DNA of 17,083 nt. Origin: Caldifarciminota bacterium. GTDB lineage: Bacteria; Hydrothermota; Tepidihabitantia; SM23-42. The stretch spans positions 1-17,083 of the forward strand of contig JAGMEL010000166.1 in the NCBI GenBank assembly GCA_023128195.1, given 5' to 3'. Position numbers and translations under genes: made by a program. Of this stretch, positions 1-6,692 are shown piece by piece (positions within the stretch are counted from its first letter, which is position 1; each line of letters opens with the position of its first letter). Under the pieces are notes generated by a model. The model ran no database searches. It was not told the origin of the DNA and saw nothing but the letters and a program-made list of their open reading frames with translations.

Positions 1-105
1 ATCACCCGGTTTAGTATTTTTTGAATTGATGCTTATCCCCCTGATCAAATCAAGGCAATTCATATCTGTCTTACCATTAATCATTCTTGTTATATCTTTA
101 ATCAT
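1..105 (-). CDS. murF: MurF N-terminus, UDP-MurNAc-tripeptide:D-Ala-D-Ala ligase (partial)
   Basis: Only the first 35 residues lie in the window; the gene continues past base 1. They read MIKDITRMINGK and end in GISINSKNTKPGD. The motif G(I/V)S-x-(N/D)S-(K/R)-x-x-KPGD is the N-terminal signature shared by the Mur ligases MurE and MurF. MurF adds D-alanyl-D-alanine to UDP-MurNAc-tripeptide in the cytoplasm, giving the full peptidoglycan precursor. The start ATG (105-103) overlaps the murE stop in the string TAATG, so the two are translationally coupled. The position directly after murE is the usual dcw order, which is the main reason for choosing MurF over another Mur ligase. The catalytic part cannot be checked here. 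Confidence 0.8.
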   Translation of the reverse strand, partial: MIKDITRMINGKTDMNCLDLIRGISINSKNTKPGD

Positions 106-1523
106 TAATTCTCGAAACATTCTCGAATAATCCCAGCATCATCAAATTCAATTCTTTTATCGCCTATAATCTGATGCTCTTCATGTCCTTTACCCGTTAC
201 GATGAGAATATCATTCTTTTTTTTCGCGGACATTGCGTATCTAATTGCTTCCCTGCGATCCTCAATAACTTTATAGTAACTATTGTTCATACCTTTTTCA
301 ATATCTCCAATAATGCTCTTGGGTGATTCTTTACGGGGATTATCAGAAGTTATAATGGTAAAATCTGCAAGCCTTGATGCAATTGCACCCATCTTTGGTC
401 TTTTTTCTTTATCCCGATCACCACCACAACCAAAAACTATGATGAGTTTACCACAGGTGTATTGTTTTAATGACATCAAAACTTTCTCTATAGCAGACGG
501 TGTGTGTGCGAAATCAACAAATATATTATCAACCACACGCTCCATCCTTCCTCTTATACTCTTGAGTTTTTCAATACCTCTTATGATTATATCTGTATTA
601 ATATCCATTGCGACACCTGTAGCAAATGCTGCAAGAATGTTATAGATATTAAACTTACCAATTAAATTGGAATTGATTCTATATCTTTGCTCTTTATAAA
701 TAACATCTACGTTAAGACCATCGATGCTGTCTTTTATAATTTCTGCAAATATATCGCCTCGATTCTCCACTCCATAGCCCACTCTATTCTCTAAATCCAT
801 GAGTTCAATAGCTTTGCTCACTGGATCGTCTAAATTAAATATAGCAAAGCCGTCTTTTTCAAGAAGTGAAAAGATCCGCATCTTTGCGGCTTTATAATTT
901 TCAAAAGTGCGGTGAAAATCGAGATGGTCCTGGGACAGATTCGTAAAAACTGCAATATGAAATCTCATATCATCAACCCTCTTCAAACTAAGGGCATGGG
1001 AAGAGACCTCCATGACAACTGCCTTTGCCCCGTCTTTTCTAAATTGATCAATTAATTTGAATATATCCAAGCTTTCTGGCGTAGTCCTTTCTGCCTTTAC
1101 CTTTGTTTTTCCAATATAATAGATTGTGCCAATCAATCCGGGTTTTTTATTCGCATTCTCTAAGATCGAATGCAGGAGAAATGATGTTGTCGTCTTTCCA
1201 TTTGTCCCGGTAATACCGATTTTAGTAACATCTGCAAAATCTCCGTAGAATCTCCTGGCAAGTTTACCCATTGCTGCCCTTGTGTCCTGAACAATGATTT
1301 GTGGTAACCTTGCTGGCTTTTCTTTCTGGGTAACGACCGCCACAGCACCATTTTTTATCGCATTATCAATAAAATTATTACCATTAAACTCTTCTCCTTT
1401 AACTGCGATGAAAAGCGCGCCCGGTTTAACCTTTCTTGAATCAAACTCTATTGATTTAATTTCAATTTCTTTCATCTTGTAACTTTCACCATCGATTGCA
1501 GTAACCAATTCACTTAGTTGCAT
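105..1523 (-). CDS. murE: MurE, UDP-MurNAc-L-Ala-D-Glu:meso-diaminopimelate ligase
   Basis: ATP-dependent cytoplasmic ligase that adds the third residue of the peptidoglycan stem peptide. From the chosen start it has 472 residues, normal for the family. Visible motifs are FDSRKVKPGALFIAVKG (27-43), the ATP loop GITGTNGKTTT (103-113), TTPES (147-151), MEVSSHAL (171-178), the K-x-x-K segment near 211-214 that supplies the carbamylated lysine, and DNPR (394-397). DNPR is the known signature for meso-diaminopimelate rather than lysine. The frame stays open up to an ATG at 1619, but homologues begin about where MQLSELV starts (1523), and the 32 extra residues would lie inside ftsI. With the start at 1523 the overlap with ftsI is 14 bases. 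No clear Shine-Dalgarno is visible, so coupling to ftsI translation is likely. Confidence 0.95.
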   Translation of the reverse strand: MQLSELVTAIDGESYKMKEIEIKSIEFDSRKVKPGALFIAVKGEEFNGNNFIDNAIKNGAVAVVTQKEKPARLPQIIVQDTRAAMGKLARRFYGDFADVTKIGITGTNGKTTTSFLLHSILENANKKPGLIGTIYYIGKTKVKAERTTPESLDIFKLIDQFRKDGAKAVVMEVSSHALSLKRVDDMRFHIAVFTNLSQDHLDFHRTFENYKAAKMRIFSLLEKDGFAIFNLDDPVSKAIELMDLENRVGYGVENRGDIFAEIIKDSIDGLNVDVIYKEQRYRINSNLIGKFNIYNILAAFATGVAMDINTDIIIRGIEKLKSIRGRMERVVDNIFVDFAHTPSAIEKVLMSLKQYTCGKLIIVFGCGGDRDKEKRPKMGAIASRLADFTIITSDNPRKESPKSIIGDIEKGMNNSYYKVIEDRREAIRYAMSAKKKNDILIVTGKGHEEHQIIGDKRIEFDDAGIIRECFEN

Positions 1524-3135
1524 ATTGGTAAGAGTTAATTTGATAAATACTCTGGGCGACGTTTTTAAAAACTGGTGCCGCAATTGTACTCGCCCAAAGA
1601 CCCCTCTTCGGTTCATCAAACATTATTGCAATCAGGTAGTCGGGCGAATCTGCAGGAAAGTATCCGATAAAGGTGGTAATAATCGAGGAGCTTGAGTATT
1701 TACCCTTGACAACCTTCTGCGCTGTACCGGTTTTACCAGCGATCTTAACCCCCTTTATACCGGCTTCAATCCCACTTCCTTCTTCGACAACACCGCAGAG
1801 AATTTCTGTTATTCGCTTTGTGGTTTCTTTATCAACGACTCGACGTATCCGCAATGGTTTTGATTGAAAAATAATTTTCTTGTTATTCTTAATCTCCCGA
1901 ATAATTGTCGGTTTGTTCAGTACACCGCCGTTGGCAATTGATTGATAGGCAAAGGCAAGTTGCAGGAGATTAACCGTCAACCCCTGGCCAAAAACCAATG
2001 TGGCAAACTCAATATCATTGATCTTTTGTGACTTGGGCAATCTTCCTTTAACCTCACCAGGTAATTCAATACCGGTCAATTGTCCTAAGCCAAAATCTCT
2101 CATTAATAAATAAAATTTTTGCCGGTCAAATTCTCTTGAAATCTTAACCATTGCGACATTGCTCGAATGAGCGATTGCCTGCTTAAATGTTACAGTGCCA
2201 TAATTTCTATAATCATGAATGGTATGACCACGAACCCTAAACTTCCCCCCTTCTGTATTTATAATATCGCTTTCTTTAAAACCATCAAGTAATGCATAGG
2301 TTAGAGTTATTAATTTAAACGTTGAACCGGGTTCAAATTCATCACATATAACGTGATTTCTTTGATCACCATTCTGTCCAATATTCACCAGCGCCAGAAT
2401 TTCACCAGTGTGCGGATCAACAATCAAACCTGCAGCACTTTTTGCATTTTCTCTTATCAAACAATCCTTCAGGTTTGCATAGAGAATTGCCTGGAAATGG
2501 AGATCAATTGTTAGATATACATCCTGGCCCGGAAGAGGATCTTCTTCTGAATAATTATGATAAGGGAATATATCTCCGGTTGGGTCTTTCTGATAGATCG
2601 TAAATCCAGATTTACCACTAAGAACATCATTAAGTTGTATTTCTAACCCTTCTATGCCTTGATTATACGAACTACATTTACCAATGAGACTTGCAAATAT
2701 CTCCGGCATATTATACTGTCGATTCAAATCGTGGGAAAAACCTATAGCCGGGTCGTCAATATGAAGATACATATCTCGTTTTCGCAAATTAACCTTTCTC
2801 TCAATCCAGAAAAATTTACCTCTATTGATAAGCTCGTTCAGGTCTCGCCGTGATCTACCAGAGATTTTACTAATCTCCTTTGCCAATTTTTCTTTATTGT
2901 ATACATATCTTGGTGTGCAAAATATTGAGAAACATTGCTGTGATGTAGCTAAGGAAAGACCATTGCGGTCATAAATATTTCCTCTTGCGCCAAAGAGAAC
3001 AAATTTCTTTTCATGTTGGATCTTTGCCTTGCTCTCGTAGTATTGATGCTTAATACATTGAATGTAAAACAGGTAAGAAAAATATATAGCTGAAATAAAT
3101 AAGAGAAATATATTTAAAAACCGCGCCCGGTTCAT
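1510..3135 (-). CDS. ftsI: FtsI/PBP3, septal peptidoglycan transpeptidase
   Basis: Class B penicillin-binding protein of the divisome. It crosslinks septal peptidoglycan outside the inner membrane. The 541-residue protein has one N-terminal membrane segment (about 6-26), a dimerisation domain starting with GARGNIYDRNG (49-59), and a transpeptidase domain from about 230. The active-site motifs are intact: S271-T-F-K274 in EPGSTFK, S324-S-N326, and K468-T-G in KTGTAQK. No PASTA domains follow; the protein ends about 70 residues after KTG. The ATG overlaps the ftsL stop by four bases (ATGA), a standard coupled arrangement. Position after ftsL and before murE is canonical for ftsI. A spore-specific paralogue (SpoVD) is unlikely given the lack of PASTA. 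Confidence 0.95.
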   Translation of the reverse strand: MNRARFLNIFLLFISAIYFSYLFYIQCIKHQYYESKAKIQHEKKFVLFGARGNIYDRNGLSLATSQQCFSIFCTPRYVYNKEKLAKEISKISGRSRRDLNELINRGKFFWIERKVNLRKRDMYLHIDDPAIGFSHDLNRQYNMPEIFASLIGKCSSYNQGIEGLEIQLNDVLSGKSGFTIYQKDPTGDIFPYHNYSEEDPLPGQDVYLTIDLHFQAILYANLKDCLIRENAKSAAGLIVDPHTGEILALVNIGQNGDQRNHVICDEFEPGSTFKLITLTYALLDGFKESDIINTEGGKFRVRGHTIHDYRNYGTVTFKQAIAHSSNVAMVKISREFDRQKFYLLMRDFGLGQLTGIELPGEVKGRLPKSQKINDIEFATLVFGQGLTVNLLQLAFAYQSIANGGVLNKPTIIREIKNNKKIIFQSKPLRIRRVVDKETTKRITEILCGVVEEGSGIEAGIKGVKIAGKTGTAQKVVKGKYSSSSIITTFIGYFPADSPDYLIAIMFDEPKRGLWASTIAAPVFKNVAQSIYQINSYQYATK

Positions 3136-3383
3136 TTCACGACACCTAATATATCCTCTTCTTCAGGAAATACAAAACCTCTTGCCTTTGCTTCTGCTTC
3201 AATATTAGCTAGGTTGGACAGATTCATTATTGCGAATTCTAAAAGTTTTTTCTGATTTTTTAACTCAACAACGCGATTTTTCAAGTGTTCCTTTCTAACC
3301 TCTAATTTAACCAATTCACTTTCGATAAAAATAAGTGTGAATAAGCAAATAACTACTGTAATAAATATCAAGAAGCCGCGCAT
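3132..3383 (-). CDS. ftsL: FtsL-like cell division protein
   Basis: Small bitopic membrane protein of 83 residues. A short cytoplasmic start (MRG) is followed by a membrane helix at about 4-20 (FLIFITVVICLFTLIFI). Next comes a coiled-coil-like stretch rich in Lys, Glu and Leu (about 22-55), then NIEAEAKARGFVFPEEED, which matches the FtsL/DivIC pattern N-x-x-R/A-I-E-x-x-A-x-x-x-G-hydrophobic-x-x-P. FtsL recruits the septal synthase FtsWI with FtsB/FtsQ. Sequence conservation in this family is poor, so the call rests on topology, size and position between rsmH and ftsI. It overlaps the 3' end of rsmH by 16 bases and ftsI by four. Confidence 0.85.
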   Translation of the reverse strand: MRGFLIFITVVICLFTLIFIESELVKLEVRKEHLKNRVVELKNQKKLLEFAIMNLSNLANIEAEAKARGFVFPEEEDILGVVK

Positions 3384-4246
3384 TTTTCACCGACCCTAAA
3401 CTTCGCACTACGCGCCCTGGGATTATCCTTTATCTCGTCCTGTGTTGGTTTTAAAACCTTTTTATGTAACAATATCATCACTCCCTTTTTTTTCAAATCA
3501 CGGAACGTATTTTTGACAATACGATCCTCTCCAGAGTGATAGGAAATCACAATAATTCTGCCCCGGTAATTCAGCTTCGCAAATGCTGTTAAAAGACCTT
3601 GCGTGAGATTTTCTACTTCATTGTTCACCCAGATACGCAGAGCCTGGAAAACTTTACGCAAATTCTTTTTTAAGAATCTTTTCGGCGTTGTTTCTTCAAT
3701 CAGTTTTCGTAAATCAAGAGTGGTCTTTAGAGATTTTCTGTCTTCAAAAATTTGGGCGCCAATCTTGTGGCAATTACGCACATCACCAAATTCTTTCAGG
3801 ACAGTAACAATCTCTCTTTTTGTAGCACATCTGATTTTTTCTGACAGAACAGAACCTTCTGATGACATACGCATTAACAGCCCGCCTTCCCGTTCAAAGC
3901 TGAATCCTCGGTGCGGTGTTGTCAGCTGATGATACGATACACCAAGGTCAAAGAGTACGCCATTTAAACCTTTAATATTAAGCCTGTTTAGAATTAAACC
4001 TAAATTTGTAAAATTATTCCTAAACAACAAGCACCGCTTATTATACTGTTTAACCTTTTCTTGCGAATAAGCAATCGCATCCGGATCCCAATCAATACCG
4101 ATGAAATTTGCTTTCTGTGTTGCCTCCAACATTGCAAGAAGATGACCAGCACCGCCAACTGTACAATCACAATAGAAACCTCTATCGCGACGAAGGTTCA
4201 TATGCTGAATTACCTCAGCCAACATTACAGACTGATGAAAAAGCAT
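3368..4246 (-). CDS. rsmH: RsmH (MraW), 16S rRNA (cytosine1402-N4)-methyltransferase
   Basis: SAM-dependent enzyme that N4-methylates C1402 in the ribosomal P site. The 292-residue protein shows HQSVMLAEVI at the N-terminus, the SAM-binding motif DCTVGGAGHLLAML (27-40), GIDWDPDAI (50-58), GVLFDLGVSYHQL (96-108) with RGFSF (113-117), then SYHSGEDRIVK, and NPRARSAKFR near the C-terminus. All are RsmH hallmarks. Several positions differ from the usual consensus: the motif normally read as PLDMRM is GLLMRM here, so the aspartate is lost, and SYHSLED has become SYHSGED. It starts 23 bases after the STAS gene and its end overlaps ftsL by 16 bases. Only a weak Shine-Dalgarno (AGAGC) precedes the ATG. 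Confidence 0.95.
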   Translation of the reverse strand: MLFHQSVMLAEVIQHMNLRRDRGFYCDCTVGGAGHLLAMLEATQKANFIGIDWDPDAIAYSQEKVKQYNKRCLLFRNNFTNLGLILNRLNIKGLNGVLFDLGVSYHQLTTPHRGFSFEREGGLLMRMSSEGSVLSEKIRCATKREIVTVLKEFGDVRNCHKIGAQIFEDRKSLKTTLDLRKLIEETTPKRFLKKNLRKVFQALRIWVNNEVENLTQGLLTAFAKLNYRGRIIVISYHSGEDRIVKNTFRDLKKKGVMILLHKKVLKPTQDEIKDNPRARSAKFRVGEKCAAS

Positions 4247-4269
4247 AGCTCTGATATATTCTTGTGCAT

Positions 4270-4611
4270 TTACATAAAACTTTTTAGTGCAGCTCTTTTT
4301 GACGGGAAAATTTCAAAAGGATAAAAACCATATAACCTCAGGATATTGAATAGATATGGCGATACATTAACCAGTTTTATATCACCACCAAATTTCTTGA
4401 ATTTCTTCTGGTAATCTATGAACCAACCTACAACTTTATAATTTATATGGCTCACTCGAGAGAGATCTATAATGATGTTAAAATCACCAGCCTGAATCAT
4501 ATTCTTAAATCTATTTTCTATTGTCTCGAATTCCTCTTCGTTTATCTCACCGCTTGGTAAGAAAAACAAAACCTTCTTATTTTTTATTGCCTCAACGGCT
4601 TGCACTTTCAT
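4270..4611 (-). CDS. STAS-domain protein (anti-sigma-factor antagonist-like)
   Basis: A single STAS domain of 113 residues, with no membrane segment. Key stretches are VLFFLPSGEINEEEF, IIIDLSRVSHIN (46-57), GWFIDYQKKFKKFGGDIKLVN and a C-terminal helix NILRLYGF. This is the alternating beta/alpha pattern of SpoIIAA/RsbV-like proteins. In classic antagonists the loop after strand 3 reads DSSG, with one serine phosphorylated by an anti-sigma kinase. Here it reads N57-Y58-K59-V60, so the switch serine is absent, and control by serine phosphorylation seems unlikely. Stand-alone STAS proteins also act as adaptors in lipid transport and stressosome-like complexes. The gene overlaps mraZ by 20 bases and has its own strong ribosome-binding site. 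A STAS gene is not a usual dcw member. Partner and function are unknown. Confidence 0.85.
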   Translation of the reverse strand: MKVQAVEAIKNKKVLFFLPSGEINEEEFETIENRFKNMIQAGDFNIIIDLSRVSHINYKVVGWFIDYQKKFKKFGGDIKLVNVSPYLFNILRLYGFYPFEIFPSKRAALKSFM

Positions 4612-5074
4612 TTGTCCTCCTTCTTAAATTTTCAATGCTTTCTGCATCCTCCAAATAAGATTTTTCAATCTCTTTGCTGAATTTATCATAATGTTCAGAA
4701 GACCAGAACGTAAAATAGTCAATCTCACCAATAATGATAACCTCTTTTGTTATACCCGAATGTTCTAAAAGAAACGTGGGGATTAAAATCCTACCCTGGG
4801 CATCAAGGTGATCTTCCTTAATGCCAAAGGTGAAGTGTCGGCGATAACGACGCGATTGCAGACGATCCATTGAAAGTGTAAGCAATTCATTCTGTTCAAT
4901 CATCTCCCATGTCTTCAATGCATAAACCGCAATCTCTCGATCATAACCAGGAGTCAATATCACCTTACCCTTTGATTCGCGACCCAAGACATTCCGAAAC
5001 TGGCTTGGAATTGCCAAACGTTTTCGGTCATCAAGGACATGCCTAAAAAAACCTCTAAATCTAATTCTCCCCAT
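4592..5074 (-). CDS. mraZ: MraZ, transcriptional regulator of the dcw cluster
   Basis: Ring-forming DNA-binding protein of the AbrB-like fold, which in studied bacteria represses its own dcw operon. The 160-residue protein has the two expected SpoVT/AbrB-like halves, each with a D-x-x-x-R signature: L14-D-D-R-K-R-L-A-I-P and L90-D-A-Q-G-R-I-L-I-P. Length is slightly above the usual 140-150. The start at 5074 gives MGRIRFRGFF, a normal beginning for the family. It is the first gene after a good promoter, and the operator repeats reach into its start codon, so autoregulation is strongly suggested. Its last 20 bases overlap the STAS gene. Confidence 0.95.
   Translation of the reverse strand: MGRIRFRGFFRHVLDDRKRLAIPSQFRNVLGRESKGKVILTPGYDREIAVYALKTWEMIEQNELLTLSMDRLQSRRYRRHFTFGIKEDHLDAQGRILIPTFLLEHSGITKEVIIIGEIDYFTFWSSEHYDKFSKEIEKSYLEDAESIENLRRRTNESASR
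4616..4622 (-). promoter_or_regulatory. Strong Shine-Dalgarno of the STAS gene
   Basis: AAGGAGG on the minus strand, four bases before the ATG at 4611, lying inside the last codons of mraZ. It fixes the start of the STAS gene and shows that this gene is meant to be translated on its own. It is among the best Shine-Dalgarno sites in the window. Confidence 0.8.
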
Positions 5075-5093
5075 TTTTCCCCATTTGATACCA
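5069..5093 (-). promoter_or_regulatory. Probable MraZ operator: TGG(G/T)N repeats at 10-bp spacing
   Basis: On the minus strand the sequence runs TGGTA, five bases, TGGGG, five bases, TGGGG, with units at 5093-5089, 5083-5079 and 5073-5069. The E. coli MraZ operator is known to be TGGGN repeats separated by five bases, so the two downstream units match exactly and the first with one change (TGGT). The array begins at the last base of the -10 box and ends within codon 2 of mraZ, where bound MraZ would cover the transcription start. Confidence 0.75.
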
Positions 5094-5120
5094 TTTTACA
5101 CATTATTTTTAATTTGTCAA
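5093..5120 (-). promoter_or_regulatory. Sigma70-type promoter of mraZ/dcw operon
   Basis: The -35 box is TTGACA (5120-5115), a perfect consensus. A 16-base spacer follows, then the -10 box TAAAAT (5098-5093), one change from consensus. The predicted transcription start is near 5086, leaving only about 12 leader bases before the mraZ ATG. Confidence 0.75.
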
Positions 5121-5251
5121 GTACTAATATTACCTAATTAAGGGAGTAAGGGCTGAAATTTGGTGATTTTTTTGGTGGGAGAATTATGAATTGTTTTTTT
5201 TTAATAAGTATTAATAATTATTAGAAAAAAGGCATCTTTTACAAATTCTAA

Positions 5252-5279
5252 ACCCAGCCTATTTGTAATAGGTTTGGGT
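5252..5279. repeat. Inverted repeat / hairpin
   Basis: ACCCAGCCTATT (5252-5263) pairs with AATAGGTTTGGGT (5267-5279) across a 3-base loop, with one bulged T and one G-T pair when read on the plus strand. There is no T-run directly after it on either strand, so it is not a classic intrinsic terminator. It could be a Rho-independent-like processing stem or a small repeat. Confidence 0.5.
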
Positions 5280-5351
5280 AAATCCTAATATCGAAATATT
5301 CACTCCATTAGATATGGCCTAATTTATTTTTGAAACCTTTATAAGATTTAC

Positions 5352-5374
5352 ACCCCAACCAGAGATTTTGGGGT
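5352..5374. repeat. Inverted repeat / hairpin downstream of rsmB
   Basis: ACCCCAA (5352-5358) and TTGGGGT (5368-5374) form a perfect 7-bp stem with a 9-base loop, about 60 bases past the rsmB stop on the transcribed (minus) strand. A U-tract is missing, so termination here is only a possibility. Confidence 0.45.
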
Positions 5375-5435
5375 ATGGATTCTGTGTGCCACTTGGTTTA
5401 ACAGAAAAGCAAGGTTAATTTTTCAAAAAGGTGGT

Positions 5436-6692
5436 TCACTCTGTCTTTTTCAATCTTGCCGCAAAGATACCATCGGTGCTGTAATCACCGGGTATAACCT
5501 TCAGATATGTTTCACCGACTGGCGTAAAATTGCTTGCTGGTTCAACAACAAAATTCGGATAATTACTCAGGAATAGATCAACTACCTCCTCGTTTTCTTG
5601 AGGAAGAATACTACAGGTTGAGTATATTAAAGATCCCCCTACTTTTAAAAACTTTGCTGCATTTGAAATAAGGTCGTATTGAAGTTTTGCTAATCTTCTG
5701 ATAACTTTATTGTTAACTCTTTCTTTAACCTCGGGTCTCTTCGCAATAACACCTGAGTTACTACAAGGTGCATCTACCAAAACTTTATCTATATCTTCAA
5801 TGGCATAATTTCTTCCGTCGGCAATAACCGGTCTTACTATGGTTAAACCAAGTCTTACTGCATTTTCAAGAACCATCTTCATACGAACATCACTTACTTC
5901 GACAGCAAGAATCATACCTTTATTCTCCATCAATTCTGCCATGTATGTAGTTTTACTACCGGGCGCAGCACATAAATCTACAATCTTTTCGCCTGGTTTC
6001 GGTGTTACAAGATGGCAAATCAATCCTTGCGCCTCATCATGAATTGAAATATAACCATCCTTCAGTATAGAGTCGTTTATAATGTTACCCAGACGATTGA
6101 CTACTTTAAATTCTGGAAACCAATTTGCCTTTTTATAATCCACGTCGATTGTATCCAATTTTGCCTCTGCCTCTTCAATATTACTCTTAAGAAGATTCAC
6201 TCGAATGTAAGGTGTTGGTCTTATCTTAAATGATTCTATGATTTTTTCGCCTTCAACTGGATAGGCATCTACTATTGTTTTTAAGACCCATGCCTTTGGT
6301 ATCCTTAACTCCTGCACCTTTTTATTTCTGATAATACCCCTAAGTACTGCATTGATCAAACCTCTTTCCTTAATCGTTCTTCCGAAATTCGCAGCCTCAT
6401 TAACAATCGCATAAATGGGAATACGGTCTAAAAAGAGGTACTGGTATACAGCAATCCTCAAAACATTCTTGAGTATTACATCAATGGTCATAAAATCCCC
6501 AGTATATGTTTCCCGTATAATCTGATCGATCTCCTCACGGTGTCTCAGCGTACCAAAAGCAAGTTCGTTTGCTAATGATCTATCTTCTTCTGATAATTCA
6601 TCTCTTTCAAAAATCTTACCAAGTGCATCCTTAAGGTTTACCCCTTCATCCACCTCACATAACGCATTGAGCGTTGCTTTGCGCGCAGTCAT
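5436..6692 (-). CDS. rsmB: RsmB, 16S rRNA (cytosine967-C5)-methyltransferase
   Basis: SAM-dependent m5C methyltransferase acting on 16S rRNA. The 418 residues comprise an N-terminal NusB-like RNA-binding domain (about 1-125; ELAFGTLRHREEID, NEAANFGRTIKERGLINAVLRG) and a C-terminal Rossmann methyltransferase domain. Visible catalytic motifs are SAM-binding VDLCAAPGSKTTYMAEL (238-254), motif IV DAPCSNSGV with C310, and motif VI STCSILPQENEEVV with C360. Both cysteines needed by RsmB-type enzymes are present. It is the last gene of the yajC-def-fmt-rsmB group and overlaps fmt by four bases (ATGA). The NusB domain separates it from RsmF/NOP2 relatives. Confidence 0.95.
   Translation of the reverse strand: MTARKATLNALCEVDEGVNLKDALGKIFERDELSEEDRSLANELAFGTLRHREEIDQIIRETYTGDFMTIDVILKNVLRIAVYQYLFLDRIPIYAIVNEAANFGRTIKERGLINAVLRGIIRNKKVQELRIPKAWVLKTIVDAYPVEGEKIIESFKIRPTPYIRVNLLKSNIEEAEAKLDTIDVDYKKANWFPEFKVVNRLGNIINDSILKDGYISIHDEAQGLICHLVTPKPGEKIVDLCAAPGSKTTYMAELMENKGMILAVEVSDVRMKMVLENAVRLGLTIVRPVIADGRNYAIEDIDKVLVDAPCSNSGVIAKRPEVKERVNNKVIRRLAKLQYDLISNAAKFLKVGGSLIYSTCSILPQENEEVVDLFLSNYPNFVVEPASNFTPVGETYLKVIPGDYSTDGIFAARLKKTE

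Larger units (their letters stand above)
5121..5435. other. Gene-free spacer between rsmB operon and dcw promoter
   Basis: No believable coding frame is seen on either strand. The spacer holds two GC-containing hairpins (listed separately), several homopolymer T/A runs, and AT-rich self-complementary sequence around 5193-5224 (TAATAATTATTA). Transcription of rsmB must end here, but I find no hairpin followed by a U-tract on the minus strand. Confidence 0.6.

Noticed and set aside
283..645. Plus-strand open frame of 120 codons inside murE
   Set aside because: Lies wholly within a confident gene on the other strand, has no family resemblance and no ribosome-binding site.
1524..1619. N-terminal extension of murE up to an ATG at 1619
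   Set aside because: The 32 extra residues (MMNRRGVFGR...) lie in another frame of ftsI and do not resemble MurE; the start at 1523 matches family N-termini.
3603..3929. Plus-strand open frame of 108 codons inside rsmH
   Set aside because: A shadow of rsmH with no recognisable domain.
5082..5084. Upstream ATG before mraZ
   Set aside because: Out of frame with mraZ; it belongs to the TGGGG operator repeat.
5121..5435. tRNA or riboswitch in the rsmB-mraZ spacer
   Set aside because: No cloverleaf, no TTCGA arm and no known riboswitch core could be recognised; only two simple hairpins are visible.
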